Assembly: GCA_016124735.1 (NCBI GenBank)
Contig: WGMZ01000007.1
Location: 124,001-188,000, forward strand
Length of the DNA: 64,000 nucleotides
From: Bacteroidota bacterium
GTDB taxonomy: Bacteria; Bacteroidota; Bacteroidia; UBA8524
Reading direction: 5' to 3'
This document shows, in pieces, positions 1 through 9,399 of the stretch. The position numbers were made by a program, and so were the translations under genes. The notes under the pieces are model-generated. The model had not been told where the DNA came from. It worked only from the letters and a program-made list of their open reading frames with translations, and did not search any database. Within the stretch, counting starts at the first letter, position 1, and every line of letters starts with the position of its first letter.

Positions 1-1913
1 CAATCCTCTTGAACAGGTTTTTTGGTCGAGGAGATGGCATGCCGGTATGCTTCAGCTCCACCAACAAGAGGAAGAGTGAGCTGGCAACCAGAAAGGTCAA
101 TTATAAGTTGTGTTCCTGGCTCTGGTCTTAAGGTAAACTCATTGTCGCTGGAGAAAATCATCAATCCAATGCGCTGTCCCTTCCTGATAACCTGATCATC
201 CGGCATTAGATTGAAAGTTACATCATAAAACTTGCCTGGAACCAAAGGCTCGCCCTGGTTTATAGATAGATGATTTTGCGGATCTGCCCAGGCTCTGGTG
301 ATGAGATTGTCGTAAATACGACTACCTTTTTCATCTTCCCAGGGAAGTGAAACTAGCCATACCGATAAATTCGCTGCGGGTTTACTGGAAGACAGGCGGA
401 TTCTTACCTGAGCAGTTCCGGATAGATGCAGGTCCTGTTTCAAAATAGGGGTGGTATACAAAAGCCGGTATGCCGAATTTTCCTTCTCCGGCATGTTTTT
501 GCCTTTCACACGGAAATCATCTTCAAGTGTATCCAAACTAATTCCATGTTCAGTCGAAAAATCAAGGGTGCCCTGGTTATTGGCCTCCGGAAGCAGGTAC
601 AGGTTCACATTAGCAGCATCGGGGTTTGGATAGGCCAGGTAAGGAGTTGAGACCCACTCCCGTTCTCTAACAATCCGCACAGGGGGGTCTTTCTCTACTC
701 CATTTTCTATTCCATGAAGGTAGCGGGTAAACCAACGGTTTGCCATAGATAAGGGTGGATTTCCTCCATGCGCACCCTGATGCATGTAAAGCTGAACAGG
801 CAATCCTTTTTCTTTGGCTGCCTGATAAAAACGAATGCTCTGGTCGGTCATTACATTCCAGTCGTTAAATGCATATGCCATCAACATGGCTGCCTTCATC
901 GTGTCAATACGCCTGAGATAATCCCTGGAGGACCAAAAATCATTGTAGTCTCCTGTGATACGGTCTTCATTTTTCACCAGGATACTGTCTCGAACCAGCC
1001 GATTGATTAGTTTTCTTTTGGATTTATCGCCCGTATTGATAAAGTCATAGAGCACATCCACATCTTCTCCAAGGTAGCCACCCGGAGAGCGAACCAATCC
1101 ATTGGAACGGTAATAATGATAGAAGGAACTCACCGGAGCAACCGGAATGATTGCTTCCAGACCTTGTACGCCAGTGGTGGCCGCTGCCAGGCATAATGTA
1201 CCATCGTAGGATGTGCCGGTCATTCCTACCTTTCCGCTGCTCCAAAAGGCTTTAACCTCTTCAGAACCTTTTCGTGTTTTGTACGCTTTTGCTCTGCCAC
1301 ATAACCAATCAATAACTGCCTTCGGAGCCAATGATTCATTTTCCCCTCCAATAGTTGGTGCCCCATCGGATAAACCTGTGCCAGGAGAAGAAGAATAAAC
1401 TGTAATGTAGCCACGGCGAACCCATGTATTGTCTGTTTCATTTGCAATGAAAGGTCGCTTGGTACGTGTATTAAAATGAGAATGCTTGTGAGGTTTTGGT
1501 GTATCTCCTAATTCCTGCCTCACATCCCAGTTCATGTTTTTCCCTGTCAAACCTAGCATTGGCCATATTTTGAGACCATAATACGGACTGCTGGTATAGA
1601 TAACAGGCAATTTCAAATTGCCTGAATCCGTTTGATACGGCCGGGTAATGAATACGTGCATGCGGTCTGGCTTCCCATCATAATCAGAATCGAACGTTGT
1701 TTCAACCCAAACCTCTTCTTTGATCCACTCAGAAGGATTATTGAATTCAGGAACGGGTTGCGCTTCACCGTTTTTGAAGATCAGGCTCGGAGGTATAGAT
1801 GTTTGCGCTTCCGATTTGGTGCTGCTAAGTAAAAGCAGTAAAGAAAGGCAACTCAACACCAGATTCATGTTGTTAAATAAGTTCAAATCATTCTGGATCT
1901 TCAGTTTTTTCAT
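1..1913 (-). CDS. CocE/NonD (X-Pro dipeptidyl-peptidase, S15-like) hydrolase, C-terminus cut by window start
   Basis: Manual minus-strand translation from ATG at 1913: MKKLKIQNDLNLF...FDSDYDGKPDRMHVFITRPYQT...VGMTGTSYDGTLCLAAATTGVQGLEAIIPVAPVSSFYHYYRSNGLV. GxSYxG nucleophile motif. Absent from the ORF track because it is open at the window edge. Confidence 0.85.
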   Translation of the reverse strand, partial: MKKLKIQNDLNLFNNMNLVLSCLSLLLLLSSTKSEAQTSIPPSLIFKNGEAQPVPEFNNPSEWIKEEVWVETTFDSDYDGKPDRMHVFITRPYQTDSGNLKLPVIYTSSPYYGLKIWPMLGLTGKNMNWDVRQELGDTPKPHKHSHFNTRTKRPFIANETDNTWVRRGYITVYSSSPGTGLSDGAPTIGGENESLAPKAVIDWLCGRAKAYKTRKGSEEVKAFWSSGKVGMTGTSYDGTLCLAAATTGVQGLEAIIPVAPVSSFYHYYRSNGLVRSPGGYLGEDVDVLYDFINTGDKSKRKLINRLVRDSILVKNEDRITGDYNDFWSSRDYLRRIDTMKAAMLMAYAFNDWNVMTDQSIRFYQAAKEKGLPVQLYMHQGAHGGNPPLSMANRWFTRYLHGIENGVEKDPPVRIVREREWVSTPYLAYPNPDAANVNLYLLPEANNQGTLDFSTEHGISLDTLEDDFRVKGKNMPEKENSAYRLLYTTPILKQDLHLSGTAQVRIRLSSSKPAANLSVWLVSLPWEDEKGSRIYDNLITRAWADPQNHLSINQGEPLVPGKFYDVTFNLMPDDQVIRKGQRIGLMIFSSDNEFTLRPEPGTQLIIDLSGCQLTLPLVGGAEAYRHAISSTKKPVQED

Positions 1914-1992
1914 AGTTCACTGGAATAGATAAAATGATAGTTCGAATTTAATCAGTCTGAATTGATAAAGTTGGTTTATTAAGAGGAGACAC

Positions 1993-2280
1993 ATGAAGGA
2001 TTTATTGGACAGAGATGGCAATTCCAGAGAATTATTGAATAGCGGTACTACTTACAATCAATACCAATACGCTGGTGTTCGGCATGTTCCCTCCTTCACA
2101 GGGATCAAACCAGCCATTTATACCCGGCATTACTTTATGCAAAACAATTTTCAGGATACTACAGTGACGGATCATTATTTTGCCAAAGGCCTGGGAATTA
2201 CCTACCAAGTAGTCGGACAATTATACCATAGCCAAATCAGAAGTGGAATCATAACAGTGCTCGACAGTATTCCCTTGTAA
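1993..2280 (+). CDS. Small hypothetical protein (95 aa), possible gene remnant
   Basis: ORF in an otherwise intergenic gap, in-frame stop at 1963; no recognisable domain. Confidence 0.35.
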   Translation: MKDLLDRDGNSRELLNSGTTYNQYQYAGVRHVPSFTGIKPAIYTRHYFMQNNFQDTTVTDHYFAKGLGITYQVVGQLYHSQIRSGIITVLDSIPL

Positions 2281-2281
2281 T

Positions 2282-4531
2282 TTAATGTAAGACCTGTACG
2301 GGCATAATCTGCGGACCTGCACTGCTCTGTATAATTAGATGATATATTCCATTAGGTAAAGTCTCGATGGAAATGACTTTTTTCGCGTCGCCAGAGGCAA
2401 GCAATTGTCCTTGTAAATTTCTCAACTCATAGGTTCCAAGTAAAAGATTATTCGGATTTAAAATTCGGATGAATTGTGCGCCTGGGTTAGGATAAACCTT
2501 CAGCATACCAAAATGAAAGGGGTCAATTCCGGTATGGTCGACCGGAGCGGGGAGTATTTCCACCTTTTTTCGTTCGCTAAAACCATAACATCCATTGGGA
2601 GTAAAGGCATTCACAATCAATAGTCCCGTGCCGTTCGTATCCCATTTTACCAGTACATCTCCGTTCAGACTATCCATCTGCAGAATATGTCCGCCAATGC
2701 AGGTCCACACCAATCCATCCCGGTAATCTTTTGGAGATTGATAGGTCTTTGTGAAAAACTCAGTACTCGTATCGCTGCCGTTAATTGCAGAGGTAACTGG
2801 CGTTCTTAAAACCTGAATATGGATGGAATCACTTCCAGAAATGCAGCTTCCAATGATTACTCTTCCGGAATACCAACCACTTTGAAGAGTGTCTTTGGCA
2901 GCAATAACAGGGAAGGCGGTGTCGCTTTGAAATCCATTCGGTCCATTCCAGTCGAAAAGAGCTCCGGTTACAGATAAACCCTGTAGAAAAAGGGTGTCGC
3001 CCTGACATAAACTGTCACCCACCATGGATTTCAGTGATGGAATTTGTGGCGGTGGATAGGTCCTGAGGGTCGTGGTATCGGTATCGGAAGTACAGAATCC
3101 ATCCTGAACAAATACCGTATAATCTCCTGCATCGGTTGTGTCGAGTGAATAAAAGACAAAACCATCGCTGCTGTCGCTGAATCCATTGGGTCCCGACCAA
3201 CGGTAGGTGATACCTGGGGATGGAGTGGAGGCTGAGAATACAACCGAATCTCCCACACATTTAGGTCCGTCGTTTGTTGCAACGGGCTTTTGAGGAGTTT
3301 GGTGAATCAAAAGCTGGGTGCTGGTATCATCCGATTGACAATTTTTATAGCTAACCCGCAAGTAATAGGGTCCAATCATACTGGTGTCCGACTGATAAAG
3401 TTTAGGGTTCTGATCACTGCTGCTAAAACTATCCGGACCAATCCATGAATAGCTTAAACCCGTAACAGTATCGGCGAACAACTGAATCGAATCGCCGCTG
3501 CAAACCGGACTGGAATTGCTCACCCCGGGAGGCAATGGACGGAATGGCACTTCTTTGCTGTTATAATCAACGCAACCGATGGTCCAGCCATACATGGTAT
3601 CACGTAAAGTCACTATATACGGCATTCGGTGCTTGAACTGATGACTGGCATTGACTGCATAGACAATCCCAGAAGTATCTCCGAAATTCCATTGCGTAGA
3701 GTATTGAGGAATCCCGTAATAAGCATAGCGGTTGTAAAACTTGTGCTGGATGATGGAGGAAGAGTTATTGGTAAACTGAATACTGGCCGTTCCTTCATTG
3801 CAACCAGTAAAGAAAAAGTCGGAGGTAATAGAATACGATACAGTGGGCATTAGGATAAAATCTGCGTTTAATGGGACGCCGCCTACGTTCACCTGATTGG
3901 ATTTGATCCAGCTGCCGTTCAGTTTTGCTCCACTGAGCCATTCCGATCTGCCGTCGCCATTGGAGTAATTGTTACAGATGACAGAAACACTGGTGCCGCT
4001 GGATGTTTCGATACTTACGATGTAGGGAACACTCAAGGTGGGCGGGTTTGAAAAACTGATGTGTTTTCTTAAATCGGATAAATATCCTCTGCCAAATGTG
4101 GTGTCGATTTGAATCGTCGCGCTTCGTATAGGACTGCCCAGTGGAAGGGAATCACTTCCGGCCAGATAGAGGTTGCAGGTAATAGTGACCACCGTGGAGC
4201 CGCCGCTGCTTTGATAAGCAAAGAAGTCAAAGCCGCTAATTTTTACTGATTGAGGAGCAGGATAATACTGAGTAAATGCACTGGCACTTGTACTGGAATT
4301 CAATGAGATGGCATAAAAACCTGTGCTTTTGTAATAAGGATAATACAAGGTGTCTTCTCCGCAGCTCCCGGATTTTCCTGTCCCCGCGTGCTGATAAAAT
4401 TGAATTTTAGGAGCCTGAATGTCATTGATTATTACATCTCGATTTTCAGACAACTGAGCATTTAGTTGGTAACTGACGCAACAAAATACAGAGAGGAAAA
4501 TGAACTTTTGTTTCATAGAGCTGGTATCCAA
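2282..4531 (-). CDS. Secreted protein with Ig/PKD-like repeats and type A T9SS C-terminal sorting domain
   Basis: Signal peptide; C-terminus LKVYPNPGAQFIRILNPN...GTYELRNLQGQLLASG...LPNGIYHLIIQSS typical of T9SS type A. Confidence 0.85.
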   Translation of the reverse strand: MDTSSMKQKFIFLSVFCCVSYQLNAQLSENRDVIINDIQAPKIQFYQHAGTGKSGSCGEDTLYYPYYKSTGFYAISLNSSTSASAFTQYYPAPQSVKISGFDFFAYQSSGGSTVVTITCNLYLAGSDSLPLGSPIRSATIQIDTTFGRGYLSDLRKHISFSNPPTLSVPYIVSIETSSGTSVSVICNNYSNGDGRSEWLSGAKLNGSWIKSNQVNVGGVPLNADFILMPTVSYSITSDFFFTGCNEGTASIQFTNNSSSIIQHKFYNRYAYYGIPQYSTQWNFGDTSGIVYAVNASHQFKHRMPYIVTLRDTMYGWTIGCVDYNSKEVPFRPLPPGVSNSSPVCSGDSIQLFADTVTGLSYSWIGPDSFSSSDQNPKLYQSDTSMIGPYYLRVSYKNCQSDDTSTQLLIHQTPQKPVATNDGPKCVGDSVVFSASTPSPGITYRWSGPNGFSDSSDGFVFYSLDTTDAGDYTVFVQDGFCTSDTDTTTLRTYPPPQIPSLKSMVGDSLCQGDTLFLQGLSVTGALFDWNGPNGFQSDTAFPVIAAKDTLQSGWYSGRVIIGSCISGSDSIHIQVLRTPVTSAINGSDTSTEFFTKTYQSPKDYRDGLVWTCIGGHILQMDSLNGDVLVKWDTNGTGLLIVNAFTPNGCYGFSERKKVEILPAPVDHTGIDPFHFGMLKVYPNPGAQFIRILNPNNLLLGTYELRNLQGQLLASGDAKKVISIETLPNGIYHLIIQSSAGPQIMPVQVLH

Positions 4532-4591
4532 GCTAGCTGAAAACTAGGAGAATAGCAAGATGAAATCGTTGAAATAAAGTCGGGATATTCT

Positions 4592-5263
4592 TTAACCCTT
4601 AGTATTTTCCAAAAGATTTTTTGCCCCTTTGAAGATGAACCAGGATGAGAGGATCAGAAAAATATGGCTGAAGTCCTTGTGGTTAAACCAAACATGAAAG
4701 TCGTAGCGGAAAGCAAAGACAAGCGCTGCAGCAATACTGAAGGCAATTCCACGCCAAATCTGAACAAAGGCATCCCTGAATATTCTTTTCCGGATCATCA
4801 TCCACGATAAACCACCCGTAACGAAAAGCAGGCCGAACGTGCTTTGAAAGGCTACCCAGACAAATTTCGGTGACCAAAAACTTAGGGTAAGGCAAGAGAG
4901 ACTGATAGCCAGGGCCAGTGAGTACAGGGCGCGGTAGAACCCGGGTTTTAAATGAGAACCAGATAAACGAATCACGGCCAACTCGAGCATGAATACGGCG
5001 ATAATGCTCAGAGCGAAGCCAGGCAATTTGCCATAAGGTCCAAATACATAAAGAAAACCATGTCCCATCACTCCACCCAAAAAAGTGGCGATGGAAAGGA
5101 ACAGAAAATGCCGAAGCAACAGTTTTCTCGTTCCAGATTCTCCATTAAGCTTTCTCAGCTGTAAATACCAATTAAATATAAAGGCCGCCAGGATGACATC
5201 CGTTAGCGTCGTCATGAATTCGTCTATCCGAAATACTCCAAAGTCTAAGCCTGGACCTTCCAT
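4592..5263 (-). CDS. Integral membrane protein (DUF6962-like)
   Basis: 223 aa, multiple TM segments. Confidence 0.6.
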   Translation of the reverse strand: MEGPGLDFGVFRIDEFMTTLTDVILAAFIFNWYLQLRKLNGESGTRKLLLRHFLFLSIATFLGGVMGHGFLYVFGPYGKLPGFALSIIAVFMLELAVIRLSGSHLKPGFYRALYSLALAISLSCLTLSFWSPKFVWVAFQSTFGLLFVTGGLSWMMIRKRIFRDAFVQIWRGIAFSIAAALVFAFRYDFHVWFNHKDFSHIFLILSSWFIFKGAKNLLENTKG

Positions 5264-5281
5264 CTTTCTGATGATTAATTA

Positions 5282-5545
5282 TTAATGTCTTTTGAATGGC
5301 TTGATAAGCACTTCTACTTTATCTATGATTTCGCGAGCCTGCTCCACCACCTTCTTTCCTTCAGCAGTCGCGGTAATCGGCTGTTTGCTTCGATCAAAAA
5401 GCGTGACGCCAAGTCGATCTTCCATGGCTTTTACTTGTTGGCTTACGGTACTTTGTTCGGCGGCGCAATGATCTGCTGCTTTGGAAAAACTGCCGGTCTC
5501 GGCAACAGCAATCACATACTGCAATTGGCGTAATGTTACGAGCAT
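5282..5545 (-). CDS. LysR-type HTH-only regulator, lacks substrate-binding domain
   Basis: MLVTLRQLQYVIAVAETGSFSKAADHCAAEQSTVSQQVKAMEDRLGVTLFDRSKQPITATAEGKKVVEQAREIID... then stop; a LysR winged HTH plus linker helix only. ORF track start is 5563. Confidence 0.75.
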   Translation of the reverse strand: MLVTLRQLQYVIAVAETGSFSKAADHCAAEQSTVSQQVKAMEDRLGVTLFDRSKQPITATAEGKKVVEQAREIIDKVEVLIKPFKRH

Positions 5546-5637
5546 GTCTCTGAAAAAGTTCAAACAAAGATGCGGTTTTTACCCTCCTTCTACAATGCTG
5601 AACAAAAGCTACCCGAAAAAAACTCAACTTGTGAAAC

Positions 5638-6759
5638 ATGAAGTTTCTCATTTTCTGTAGCATAGCCATTTTGTATTCCGGCGGTTTATCTGCTCAGGTT
5701 CCTGCATATGGTCATCCGGGTAGCCTTGATATTGCGACCTGGAATCTGGATTGGTTCGGAAGCTCGAAATATGGACCCTCCGATGATCAGTTGCAAAGCG
5801 AATCCGTAGGCAGGGTTTTACACGATTCTGAAATTGATATTTGGTGCTTTGAAGAAGTGGCTGATACCAACCAAATGAATCAGATATTGGGGCAATACGG
5901 AAATTATGGACATGTGTATGCGCGCTATTGGCAGGACCAGAAAATTGCCTGGGTATGGAAACACGAGGAATGGGAATATTTGGATGATTCCATGATCCTC
6001 ACAAATCATTCTGTTGATTTTGCACACGGTCGATTGCCTTTATATTGCGTCTTAAAGTCAAAAATGAATGGAGATACACTTCATCTGCTCGGCCTTCATT
6101 TGAAGGCAAATACTGGAGATGAGGAATCTCAACGCCTCGCCTGGGAAAGCCGCAAAGCCAGCATAAATCTACTGAACGAATGGGTGAGTGGTCATAACGA
6201 CAGTTATCTTATACTCGCAGGCGATTGGAATGATGGTTTGAAAACAAGTGTTTACCATGACACACTCAGTTCTTTAATTCAATTAAGAGCATCCGGAACC
6301 TTTCTCACAATGTCCTTGGATAGTGCCGGATTACATAGTTGGTATTATGGCGGGCATGTGATAGATCATCTATGGACATTAGGGCCTTTCCTGCAAACCT
6401 ATGAATTGATGGAATGCCGCATTCTCCCTATGGATCTTTATTTCGCGGATTACCCCAATACAGTCTCCGACCATCTGCCGGTGTTTTGTTCTTTTAATCG
6501 ACTTACAACAGCTTTAATCAATCCTGAATCGGCGGCAATTCAGGTGTATCCTAATCCGTCAAAGGGAGAATTTTATTTGTCAGGAGCGGAGTCCATTGAA
6601 AATATACAGGTTTTTTCAATTCAAGGAATCGATTGCACAAAGACCTGTAGGAGAATAGGCAGGAACCATTGGCAAACCATGCTTTCGCCCGGCATCTATC
6701 AGATTACATTTCAGGCGGGAGAACATACCCTGTGTCGACGCTTGGTTCTGAGGCCCTGA
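5638..6759 (+). CDS. Secreted endonuclease/exonuclease/phosphatase-family protein with T9SS type A sorting domain
   Basis: LDIATWNLDWFG, LLGLHLKAN, LAGDWND, SDHLPVF (EEP motifs); C-term VYPNPSKGEFYLSG...LSPGIYQITFQAG. Confidence 0.85.
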   Translation: MKFLIFCSIAILYSGGLSAQVPAYGHPGSLDIATWNLDWFGSSKYGPSDDQLQSESVGRVLHDSEIDIWCFEEVADTNQMNQILGQYGNYGHVYARYWQDQKIAWVWKHEEWEYLDDSMILTNHSVDFAHGRLPLYCVLKSKMNGDTLHLLGLHLKANTGDEESQRLAWESRKASINLLNEWVSGHNDSYLILAGDWNDGLKTSVYHDTLSSLIQLRASGTFLTMSLDSAGLHSWYYGGHVIDHLWTLGPFLQTYELMECRILPMDLYFADYPNTVSDHLPVFCSFNRLTTALINPESAAIQVYPNPSKGEFYLSGAESIENIQVFSIQGIDCTKTCRRIGRNHWQTMLSPGIYQITFQAGEHTLCRRLVLRP

Positions 6760-6765
6760 CAGACT

Positions 6766-6773
6766 TATATTTG
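6766..6773 (+). promoter_or_regulatory. Bacteroidota -7 box (TATATTTG) for efp
   Basis: Matches TAnnTTTG; TTG 21 nt upstream; ATG 14 nt downstream. Confidence 0.6.
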
Positions 6774-6787
6774 CCCAAATATTACAT

Positions 6788-7351
6788 ATGGCTACTACTT
6801 CTGACATAAACGTAGGTTCTTTCATTCGGTACAATGGAGAACTGGTACAGATTATTGAATGGCAACATCGTACTCCTGGAAATTTGCGTGCATTTTACCA
6901 GGGCAAAATGAGAAGCGTTCGTACGGGTAAATTAGTGGAAAACCGTTTCCGTTCTGGAGAGAATGTGGATCTGGCTCGTGTAGAAACCAAAGACCTCCAG
7001 TATCTATATAAAGATGGAGAAAGTCTTGTATGTATGGACGGAGAAACGTTTGATCAAATCTATGTGGAAGAGGCTCTCTTTGGAAGTGCGGCTCAATTCA
7101 TGAAAGAAGGAATGATGGTAGTGGTGGCTTTCGAATCAGAAACACCAATTTCAGCCAGTGCTCCATCAACGGTTGAATTGGAGATTACCTATACGGAACC
7201 GGGCGTAAAAGGAGATACTGCAACCAATACTTTGAAGCCGGCAACGGTTGAAACCGGTGCCACAGTGAACGTGCCTTTGTTTGTAAATATTGGTGAAGTG
7301 GTGAAAATAGACACAGCTACGGGAGCTTATCTCGAGAGAGCAAAAGGATAA
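6788..7351 (+). CDS. efp: Elongation factor P
   Basis: 187 aa, full EF-P architecture (MATTSDINVGSFIRYNGELVQIIEWQHRTPGNLRAFYQGKMRSVRTGKLVENRFRSGE...). Confidence 0.95.
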   Translation: MATTSDINVGSFIRYNGELVQIIEWQHRTPGNLRAFYQGKMRSVRTGKLVENRFRSGENVDLARVETKDLQYLYKDGESLVCMDGETFDQIYVEEALFGSAAQFMKEGMMVVVAFESETPISASAPSTVELEITYTEPGVKGDTATNTLKPATVETGATVNVPLFVNIGEVVKIDTATGAYLERAKG

Positions 7352-8241
7352 TGAAAGCACTCGGTCCTGAATCAAATTTTTTAGGGATTGAAGAACCGGC
7401 ATTGTATGAATATGAGAATGCCCGTTTTGTCATTCAATCTGCACCATACGAATTCACTTCCTCTTATTTAAGCGGTTCCGACAAAGGACCTGCTGCAATT
7501 GTAGAGGCTTCCCATTATGTTGAGTTTTACGACGAGGAGTTGGATCAGGAAACCTTCCGTCTGGGGGGGATAGCAACATTACCTGCCTTGAATTTTACCG
7601 GCAAAACGGACAAAGCAGCGGTAGATTATATTGTTTCCGAAACGGCTAAGTTATTGGACGATGATAAATTTGTGATCAGTTTGGGGGCCGAGCATACCGT
7701 TACTTTTGGCTTTGTTCAGGCTCATCTGAAAAAATACCCGAATCTAAGCGTTTTGCAGATAGATGCGCATAGTGATCTTCGTGAAGTCTATCAGGGAAAT
7801 CCATACAGTCATGCTTCTGTGATGGCACGTGTGAACGATCTCGGCGTGAGAATTTCCCAGGCAGGAATCCGAGCACAATGCAAAGAGGAAGCAGATTTGA
7901 TCAAAATCAGTCCTAATATCCGCACAGCCTATGCCCATCAGGTAAGAAGAAACCCTCACTGGATAAAGGAATTGGTGGATCATCTGAGCGACGAGGTATA
8001 CATCACTATTGATGCCGATGGATTCGATCCATCCATTATGCCAGCAGTTGGAACTGCCGAACCCAATGGCCTTTTCTGGGAAGAGACAATGGAATTGTTC
8101 CGTACCTGTGCCGCCCAAAAGAAAATTGTCGGTTTCGATATCGTCGAATGTGCACCTGCTGAGGGTAGCATATTATCTGAATTTACCCTGGCCAAAGTCC
8201 TTTACCGGCTTCTTGGCTATATAACAAAAAATACCCCATGA
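7351..8241 (+). CDS. speB: Agmatinase / ureohydrolase family
   Basis: GAEHTVTFG, DAHSDLRE, ITIDADGFDPSIMP ureohydrolase metal-binding motifs; start overlaps efp stop (TAATG). Confidence 0.88.
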   Translation: MKALGPESNFLGIEEPALYEYENARFVIQSAPYEFTSSYLSGSDKGPAAIVEASHYVEFYDEELDQETFRLGGIATLPALNFTGKTDKAAVDYIVSETAKLLDDDKFVISLGAEHTVTFGFVQAHLKKYPNLSVLQIDAHSDLREVYQGNPYSHASVMARVNDLGVRISQAGIRAQCKEEADLIKISPNIRTAYAHQVRRNPHWIKELVDHLSDEVYITIDADGFDPSIMPAVGTAEPNGLFWEETMELFRTCAAQKKIVGFDIVECAPAEGSILSEFTLAKVLYRLLGYITKNTP

Positions 8242-9389
8242 GAATTTATCTGGATAATGCCGCAACTACTCCGCTGGATCCGCAAGTTGCAGAAACCATG
8301 TTGGACGTGATGCAAAATAAATACGGGAATCCATCTTCCATCCATGCTCATGGAAGGGAAGTTCGCACTCTTGTTGAAGAAGCCCGAAAAACAGTAGCGA
8401 AACTGCTTAATGTCACTCCTTCAGAAATATTCTTTACTTCTGGAGGTACCGAAGCAGATAATATGGCTATCCGCTGCAGTGTGGAGGATTTAGGTGTGAA
8501 AAGAATCATCACTTCGCCCATTGAACACCATGCTGTTTTGCATACCATTGAAGAGATGGGCCATAAAGGTAAAGCCATCGTAGAATTTGTGAAATTAACG
8601 GCCAATGGACATATCGATCTGGACAGCCTTGAAGAATTGTTAAAGAAAGAGGAAGGCAAAACATTAGTTTCTCTGATGTACGCCAATAATGAAATAGGAA
8701 ACTTGCTGGACACCGATGCGGTTTCTGCGCTTTGCGAAAAATATGGTGCACTGTTTCATTGCGACACTGTGCAGGCCATGGGGCATTACCCATTGGATTT
8801 GCAGAAAACAAAGATTGATTTCATTGCCTGTGCTGCTCATAAATTTAACGGACCCAAGGGAGTAGGATTTATCTATATCAGCAATCGGAATCGGATCAAG
8901 CCATTGATTACCGGCGGGGCTCAGGAAAGAAATATGAGGGGAGGCACCGAGAATGTCTACGGCATCATAGGTTTGGCCAAGGCTTTGGAAATTTCCTGTG
9001 AACATATGGAAGAAAAAGCGGCCCACATATCGGGATTGAAAAATTACATGATTCGACGTCTGGAAGAAGAAATTCCAGGAATAGAGTTTAATGGAGATGC
9101 CAAAGGAAGAAGCTTGTATACTGTATTGAATGTGAGTTTTCCTCCGAGCAAGGTTTCTGATATGATGCTTTTCAAGTTGGATATCGAGGGTATTTCTGCA
9201 TCCGGTGGAAGTGCCTGTTCATCAGGATCGGACGTAGGGTCTCATGTTTTAGGTGCTCTCGGTGTGGACTCCAAAAGAGCCAATGTGCGTTTCTCATTTG
9301 GAAAATTCAACACAAAGGAAGAAATTGATTATGTGATAAGTAAGCTAAAAGAAATGCATCAGCCAGCCGAAACATCCACATTAAATTGA
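8238..9389 (+). CDS. Cysteine desulfurase (NifS/IscS-like)
   Basis: MRIYLDNAATTPLDPQV, SSIHAHGR, CAAHKFNGPKGVGF, SGGSACSSGS. Confidence 0.95.
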   Translation: MRIYLDNAATTPLDPQVAETMLDVMQNKYGNPSSIHAHGREVRTLVEEARKTVAKLLNVTPSEIFFTSGGTEADNMAIRCSVEDLGVKRIITSPIEHHAVLHTIEEMGHKGKAIVEFVKLTANGHIDLDSLEELLKKEEGKTLVSLMYANNEIGNLLDTDAVSALCEKYGALFHCDTVQAMGHYPLDLQKTKIDFIACAAHKFNGPKGVGFIYISNRNRIKPLITGGAQERNMRGGTENVYGIIGLAKALEISCEHMEEKAAHISGLKNYMIRRLEEEIPGIEFNGDAKGRSLYTVLNVSFPPSKVSDMMLFKLDIEGISASGGSACSSGSDVGSHVLGALGVDSKRANVRFSFGKFNTKEEIDYVISKLKEMHQPAETSTLN

Positions 9390-9399
9390 TTTTCCTTTC

